From Bryobacterales bacterium (GTDB lineage: Bacteria > Acidobacteriota > Terriglobia > Bryobacterales > Bryobacteraceae): 64,000 nucleotides of DNA. Each line of letters starts with the position of its first letter. Positions within the stretch are counted from its first letter, which is position 1. The notes below the pieces were generated by a model, which saw nothing but the letters and a program-made list of their open reading frames with translations, searched no databases and had not been told where the DNA came from. Location: the NCBI GenBank assembly GCA_016721425.1, contig JADKID010000043.1, positions 62,001-126,000 of the forward strand, written 5' to 3'. Positions 60,527 to 64,000 of the stretch are shown piece after piece. The translations under genes were made by a program, and so were the position numbers.

Positions 60527-62386
60527 ATGACGAAGCTGATTGCCTTCCTAACACTGGCCGCAAGCCTATCCGCCTGGGCCGAGCCACGCTGGCACCGGGT
60601 CCAATCCGGGCGCTGGGAGCTTTATACAGATGCTGGTGAAAAGCCAGGCTCGGCCGTCCTTCGCCAGATCCTGGAGATGGAGAACGTGTTCGGCGCCATG
60701 GCCCTGCCCCTGCCGGAATCGACGCCACCCATCCGTGTGGTTCTTCTGAAGAATTCAAAGGACTTCGCGCCCTTCCGGCGCGGCGAGAACAACACCGGGC
60801 TCTACCAGGCTGGCGCCGATCGGGACTACATTATCCTGCTGGATACCAAGGGTGAAGAGACAATTCGAGCCGCCCGCCACGAGTTTGTGCACCTGGTGTT
60901 AAACCACACTAGCGCGCCGCTGCCGCTGTGGCTGGAGGAAGGGCTGGCGGAGTACTTCTCGACGCTCCAGCGCAAGGGAGACAAGGTTGTCGTCGGCCGA
61001 GCGCCCACAACTCGCGTGGAGGCTCTCGCGGCGGGCGAGATGGACCCCGCGATGCAGTTGTCGGCCCGCCGCGAATCCCAGTTCTTCTCGGACCCCAGCG
61101 TGACATCGACTTTCTACGCCCAGTCCTGGGCCCTCACCCACCTTCTGATGCAGGCGCCGGGCGCCCGGCAGAAAATCCAGCAGTTTGGCGGACTGTTGCG
61201 CGCCGGTGTGGAGCAGACGGTCGCGTTCCAGCAGGCCTTTGGACGCACGGCGGAACAGGCGGTGCGGGAGGCACGAAGGATGGCCGGCAACCCTGTGCCC
61301 ACTGCCGAGTCCGCGCTGGGCGCCATTGCCCAGATCTCAGCGTTTCAACCGAGGGAGGCGAGTGAGATTGAGGCTCGTCTCGTTCGCGCCGAGGCACTTC
61401 TAGCGGCGGACCGGCTGGCCGCGGCGGAAGCGCTCTACACGGAAACTGCCAAGCTCTGGCCGGAAGATCCCGACGTCCTTACCGGCCTCGGCACATTGGC
61501 GCTACGCAAATCTGACCATGCCGGCGCCCGCCAATATCTGGAACGCGCTCTGGCCGCGAAGAACCCGAAGGCCACCACATATTTTGAATACGCGATGCTC
61601 ATTCGCGATACGCGCGGTCCGGAGGCCCTGGTGGTGGATAGCCTGACGAAGGCGGTGCAGCAGAATCCGTCGCTGGCAGAGGCATGGTATCTGCTGGGCG
61701 CCAGCATGATGCGGCAGGCGCGGCCGGCCGATGCCATCGATGCGCTGAAGCGGGCAGCGGCCATTCTTCCAAGGCAGTCGCCTTTCTGGGAAGCTCTGGG
61801 CCGGGCGTATCTGGACGATGCACAAAGGGAGCCGGCTCGCGACGCGGCTCAGAAGGCCAGCCAGACGGCCCGAACGCCCGAACAGTCGGCCATGGCGCAG
61901 GGTCTCATCCGCGAAATTGAAACCACGCCGATCAATCGTCCGCCCAAGAAGCCGCCGGTCACGACACCCCAGGGCTGGCAGGAGGCCAAGGGCGACTCCA
62001 GTGTGGCCGGCACTCTCGTCCTGCTCGATTGCGCCACCGCCACCATCGGGTTTCATATCGAAATCAAGCCGGGCCAGCGTGTGGTACTCACCACCGCCAA
62101 ACTGAACCAGGTGACGCTGAAGGGGAAATCGGGACAGAAACGCGAATTCGTCTGCGGTCCGCAGAAACCCGCGCCCGCCGTGGAGGCAGGCTATAACTCG
62201 TCTGGCGTCGCTGGGCAGGCGCAGGGCGAACCGGCCAAAGCCGCGCCTTCCCTGCCGCCCGCGCCGGCCAAGGCCGCCACGAAATCCGGGAAGAAAGCTC
62301 CGCCCAAAAAGGCAGCGCCGCCACCCAAGCCCAAGCCGGTACCGCCGCCTGTTCTGGGCGAACTGGTTTGGCTGGAATTCAAGTAG
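60527..62386 (+). CDS. Exported peptidase-MA-like gluzincin with TPR repeats
   Basis: 619 aa. Signal peptide TKLIAFLTLAASLSAWAEP. Zinc motif ARHEFVHLVLNH (HExxH variant HEFVH) and WLEEGLAEYFSTL give the gluzincin set. TPR-like helices follow at ~270-460 (DRLAAAEALYTETAKLWPED, ALRKSDHAGARQYLERALAA, SLAEAWYLLGASMMRQARPA). The end is a Lys/Pro/Ala-rich linker and a short conserved tail VLGELVWLEFK. Acts outside the cytoplasm; substrate unknown. ATG 60527 follows a TTG at 60524. Confidence 0.82.
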   Translation: MTKLIAFLTLAASLSAWAEPRWHRVQSGRWELYTDAGEKPGSAVLRQILEMENVFGAMALPLPESTPPIRVVLLKNSKDFAPFRRGENNTGLYQAGADRDYIILLDTKGEETIRAARHEFVHLVLNHTSAPLPLWLEEGLAEYFSTLQRKGDKVVVGRAPTTRVEALAAGEMDPAMQLSARRESQFFSDPSVTSTFYAQSWALTHLLMQAPGARQKIQQFGGLLRAGVEQTVAFQQAFGRTAEQAVREARRMAGNPVPTAESALGAIAQISAFQPREASEIEARLVRAEALLAADRLAAAEALYTETAKLWPEDPDVLTGLGTLALRKSDHAGARQYLERALAAKNPKATTYFEYAMLIRDTRGPEALVVDSLTKAVQQNPSLAEAWYLLGASMMRQARPADAIDALKRAAAILPRQSPFWEALGRAYLDDAQREPARDAAQKASQTARTPEQSAMAQGLIREIETTPINRPPKKPPVTTPQGWQEAKGDSSVAGTLVLLDCATATIGFHIEIKPGQRVVLTTAKLNQVTLKGKSGQKREFVCGPQKPAPAVEAGYNSSGVAGQAQGEPAKAAPSLPPAPAKAATKSGKKAPPKKAAPPPKPKPVPPPVLGELVWLEFK

Positions 62387-62398
62387 CGGCGAACCGGC

Positions 62399-62935
62399 CT
62401 ATTGTTTCCTCACACGCGCGCAGGCGGTGACCGCGCCTGTTGGATCCACCGCGGCCGAGCCTTCCTCGATGTGTTGGATCTTGCCGCCGGCGTCGATGAC
62501 GAACGTCGCCCGGTTGGCGACTCCGGAGTCTTTGTTCAGCACGCCATACGCCTCGGAGACGCTACGCTTTGAGAAATCGCTTGCCAGGGGGAAGGAAAGC
62601 TTCAGCTCTTCCTTGGACCAGTGGCTGAGCGTCGGCAGGTTGTCCGTGCTGATGCCCACCACCACCGCGCCGGCCTCTTCAAATTTGGCGATACCAGCCT
62701 GGTACGCCGTCATTTCCTTCGTTCAACCACCTGTGAAGGCAGCCGGAAAAAAGGCGAGAACCACCGTCTTTCCGCGCTGTTCGGAGAGCTTGAACGGGGC
62801 GCCGGCGGTGGTGCGCAGGCTGACCTCAGGCGCAGCGTCTCCGACTTTCAGATGGGTCTTCGGCGGTGGGGTTGGCTGCGCCGCGAGCGTGCCAGCCATT
62901 AGGGCCAATGCCGCCAGTGAGTTTAGAAATCGCAT
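62399..62935 (-). CDS. Exported peroxiredoxin, predicted selenoprotein (UGA at the peroxidatic position)
   Basis: 178 aa if the in-frame UGA (62725-62723) is read as selenocysteine at residue 71. Start ATG 62935 follows GGGAGG at good spacing; signal peptide RFLNSLAALALMAGTLAAQ. The AhpC/TSA fold is complete on both sides of the UGA: LKVGDAAPEVSLRTTAGAPF, VVLAFFPAAFTGG, [UGA], then TKEMTAYQAGIAKFEEAGAV and ATFVIDAGGKIQHIEEGSAA. In Cys homologues this site reads FTPGCTKE, so UGA replaces exactly the catalytic cysteine. A SECIS-like hairpin follows 14 nt after the UGA. One other cysteine (~172) could be the resolving residue. Alternatives: nonsense mutation or sequencing error. Confidence 0.85.
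62687..62708 (-). promoter_or_regulatory. SECIS-like hairpin in the peroxiredoxin mRNA
   Basis: On the coding (minus) strand GGCGUACC (62708-62701), loop AGGCU (62700-62696), then GGUA, a single bulged U (62691) and CGCC (62690-62687) form an 8-bp stem. The stem starts 14 nt, and the apical loop 22 nt, after the UGA. Bacterial SECIS elements are small stem-loops in this distance range with a G near the loop start and often a bulged U. In E. coli fdhF the bulged U is on the 5' arm; here it is on the 3' arm. Confidence 0.65.
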
Positions 62936-63101
62936 GGAACCTCCCAGGTTCAGGCCGTCCGGGGTTGTGAGACCGGTCTCTTGCCGCCGAGGATAGCAGG
63001 CTGACCCTGGCTTCAGCAACTTTCTCTCTGACTTCGCCCAGCCTCGCCGATAAACATTCCGTGGGCAGCCTGAAGGCACGGCCCTGACCAGGAGGCATGA
63101 A

Positions 63102-63635
63102 GTGCAATCCGCATCTGTGATTGACGTTCCCGCCGGGCGCCAGCGCCAAGGCAAGTATCTCGTCTTTCAGTTGGGTAAGGAAGAGTTCGGTGTGCGCGTC
63201 GTCAAAGTGAGAGAAATCATGGGGCTGCAGGAGATTACCAGCGTGCCTCAAACGCAGGACTTTGTCCGTGGCGTGATCAATCTCCGGGGCAAGGTGATCC
63301 CCGTCATCGACTTGCGCCGCAAGTTCCGGCTCGATGATCTGGAGGACACGCAGCGCACCTGCATTGTCGTGTTGCAGGTGGCGCACGAGGGTGGCGACAT
63401 CATGATGGGCGTCATCGTGGACGGCGTTAGCGAAGTGCTCACGATTCAGGAAAACGAAATCGAAGATACGCCCGAATTTGGTGACGACGTGCAGATGCCG
63501 TACATCCTCGGCATGGCCAAGGTGAAGGGTGCGGTGAAGATCCTGCTCGACATTGACCAAGTGCTCACGAACAACGAAATCCGCGGTCTCGGTCGTGAAA
63601 CCGCAATGGAGACAGAGGCTTCGTTCGACTTCTGA
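63102..63635 (+). CDS. cheW: Chemotaxis adaptor CheW
   Basis: 177 aa from GTG 63102, preceded by AGGAGG (63090-63095) with 6-nt spacing; the ATG at 63097 leads to an early stop. CheW-like SH3 fold: KYLVFQLGKEEFGVRVVKVR, TQDFVRGVINLRGKVIPVID and MGVIVDGVSEVLTIQENEIE, ending with ILLDIDQVL. Couples receptors to CheA at the membrane. Followed 25 bp later by a chemoreceptor gene, so it is the start of a chemotaxis operon continuing outside the window. Confidence 0.95.
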   Translation: MQSASVIDVPAGRQRQGKYLVFQLGKEEFGVRVVKVREIMGLQEITSVPQTQDFVRGVINLRGKVIPVIDLRRKFRLDDLEDTQRTCIVVLQVAHEGGDIMMGVIVDGVSEVLTIQENEIEDTPEFGDDVQMPYILGMAKVKGAVKILLDIDQVLTNNEIRGLGRETAMETEASFDF

Positions 63636-63659
63636 TCCGCCTGCTCCGAAGGAAAAAAC

Positions 63660-64000
63660 ATGCAAACCCAGAAAAAGACTCTCGGATTCAAGATCTACCT
63701 CGCGTCCGGCCTACTTGCCGCTTTTCTGCTCATCCTGAGTGGATTCACTGTTTTCACCATCACGAGTCTGCAGGCCAAGATGAACGGAATGGCCACAATG
63801 GAGGTTCAGAAGATTGACCTTGCGGGCAGGGTTGCATCCGGATTCAACCTGATGTGGGCTTCCGCGCGAGGAATCCTGGTGGGCACCATGACCGGAAAGC
63901 CGGACGTCGTCGGCGCCGCTGAGGGTACGCTCCAGCAGGGGCGGGATCAGGTGGCCGCGTCACTGCGAGGGATTGAACCGCTGCTGACCACCGATGAGGG
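63660..64000 (+). CDS. Methyl-accepting chemotaxis protein, N-terminal part
   Basis: Partial; runs off the right edge after ~113 residues. Short cytoplasmic N-terminus, one membrane helix (IYLASGLLAAFLLILSGFTV) and the start of a helical periplasmic sensor (MEVQKIDLAGRVASGFNLMW). The signalling domain is not visible, so the call rests on this topology and the cheW neighbour. Ribosome binding region GGAAAAAAC before ATG 63660. Confidence 0.8.
   Translation, partial: MQTQKKTLGFKIYLASGLLAAFLLILSGFTVFTITSLQAKMNGMATMEVQKIDLAGRVASGFNLMWASARGILVGTMTGKPDVVGAAEGTLQQGRDQVAASLRGIEPLLTTDE

Noticed and set aside
62399..62713. Separate short thioredoxin-fold gene starting at ATG 62713
   Set aside because: It has no ribosome binding site and would lack the catalytic part; it is the C-terminal half of the UGA-containing peroxiredoxin.

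Overview
The window comes from a GC-rich, free-living Gram-negative bacterium, most probably an Acidobacteriota of the Bryobacterales/Solibacter type. That is an inference from content: a DUF1501 + DUF1549/DUF1553 pair, an Oar-like TonB-dependent receptor with a carboxypeptidase-regulatory N-terminus, two DUF1080 proteins, a secreted protein whose C-terminus resembles the Solibacter C-terminal domain (TIGR03437), and very tight gene packing with many ATGA/TTGA/GTGA stop-start overlaps. No rRNA, tRNA, CRISPR array or intact insertion sequence was recognised.

Layout. 1-2792: the ribB start, ahcY (S-adenosylhomocysteinase, with a 1-base frameshift) and a divergent ArsR-methyltransferase fusion; the shared promoter carries two TTGATATC boxes. 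2793-4843: a gene-poor, lower-GC stretch with remnants of at least three small genes, each broken by indels. 4844-6792: an Lrp/AsnC regulator divergent from a tyrosine phenol-lyase. 6866-12030: a membrane Ser/Thr kinase overlapping a nucleotide-translocase-like carrier, convergent with a second carrier of that type. 12063-18745: a secreted phosphatase, a YbaY-like protein, an MFS transporter coupled to a CxxCH protein, rpsU with a clear terminator, and an exported protein facing a PH-domain protein. 18738-21922: an SDR, an orphan sugar-binding lipoprotein and a POT peptide transporter. 21927-26651: xseB-ispA-tlyA-nadK-gltP and a TIM-barrel isomerase. 26648-35716: an M14 peptidase, secreted and OmpA-like proteins, an adenylate-kinase-like protein with a signal peptide, and the DUF1501/DUF1549 pair. 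36204-41093: a four-gene operon (ethanolamine permease, glutamine-synthetase-like ligase, SDR, aldehyde dehydrogenase) that looks like a gamma-glutamyl route for ethanolamine or another small amine. 41264-48585: the Oar-type receptor, two DUF1080 proteins, a TVNGG-repeat protein and a Gfo/Idh oxidoreductase. 48640-54332: a dienelactone hydrolase, a pseudouridine synthase, and a uronate locus (beta-propeller protein, SDR, UxaE-type epimerase). 54334-60434: a probable operon with a GAF-ANTAR regulator, a YheT hydrolase, two MacB/FtsX permeases and three exported proteins. 60527-64000: a peptidase-TPR protein, a peroxiredoxin, cheW and the start of a chemoreceptor.

The most notable signal is the peroxiredoxin at 62399-62935 (minus strand). 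Its reading frame is interrupted only by a UGA placed exactly at the peroxidatic cysteine, and a compact hairpin with a bulged U lies 14 nt further on. This is what an exported selenocysteine peroxiredoxin would look like. The selenocysteine machinery itself is not in the window, so it must be confirmed elsewhere in the genome.
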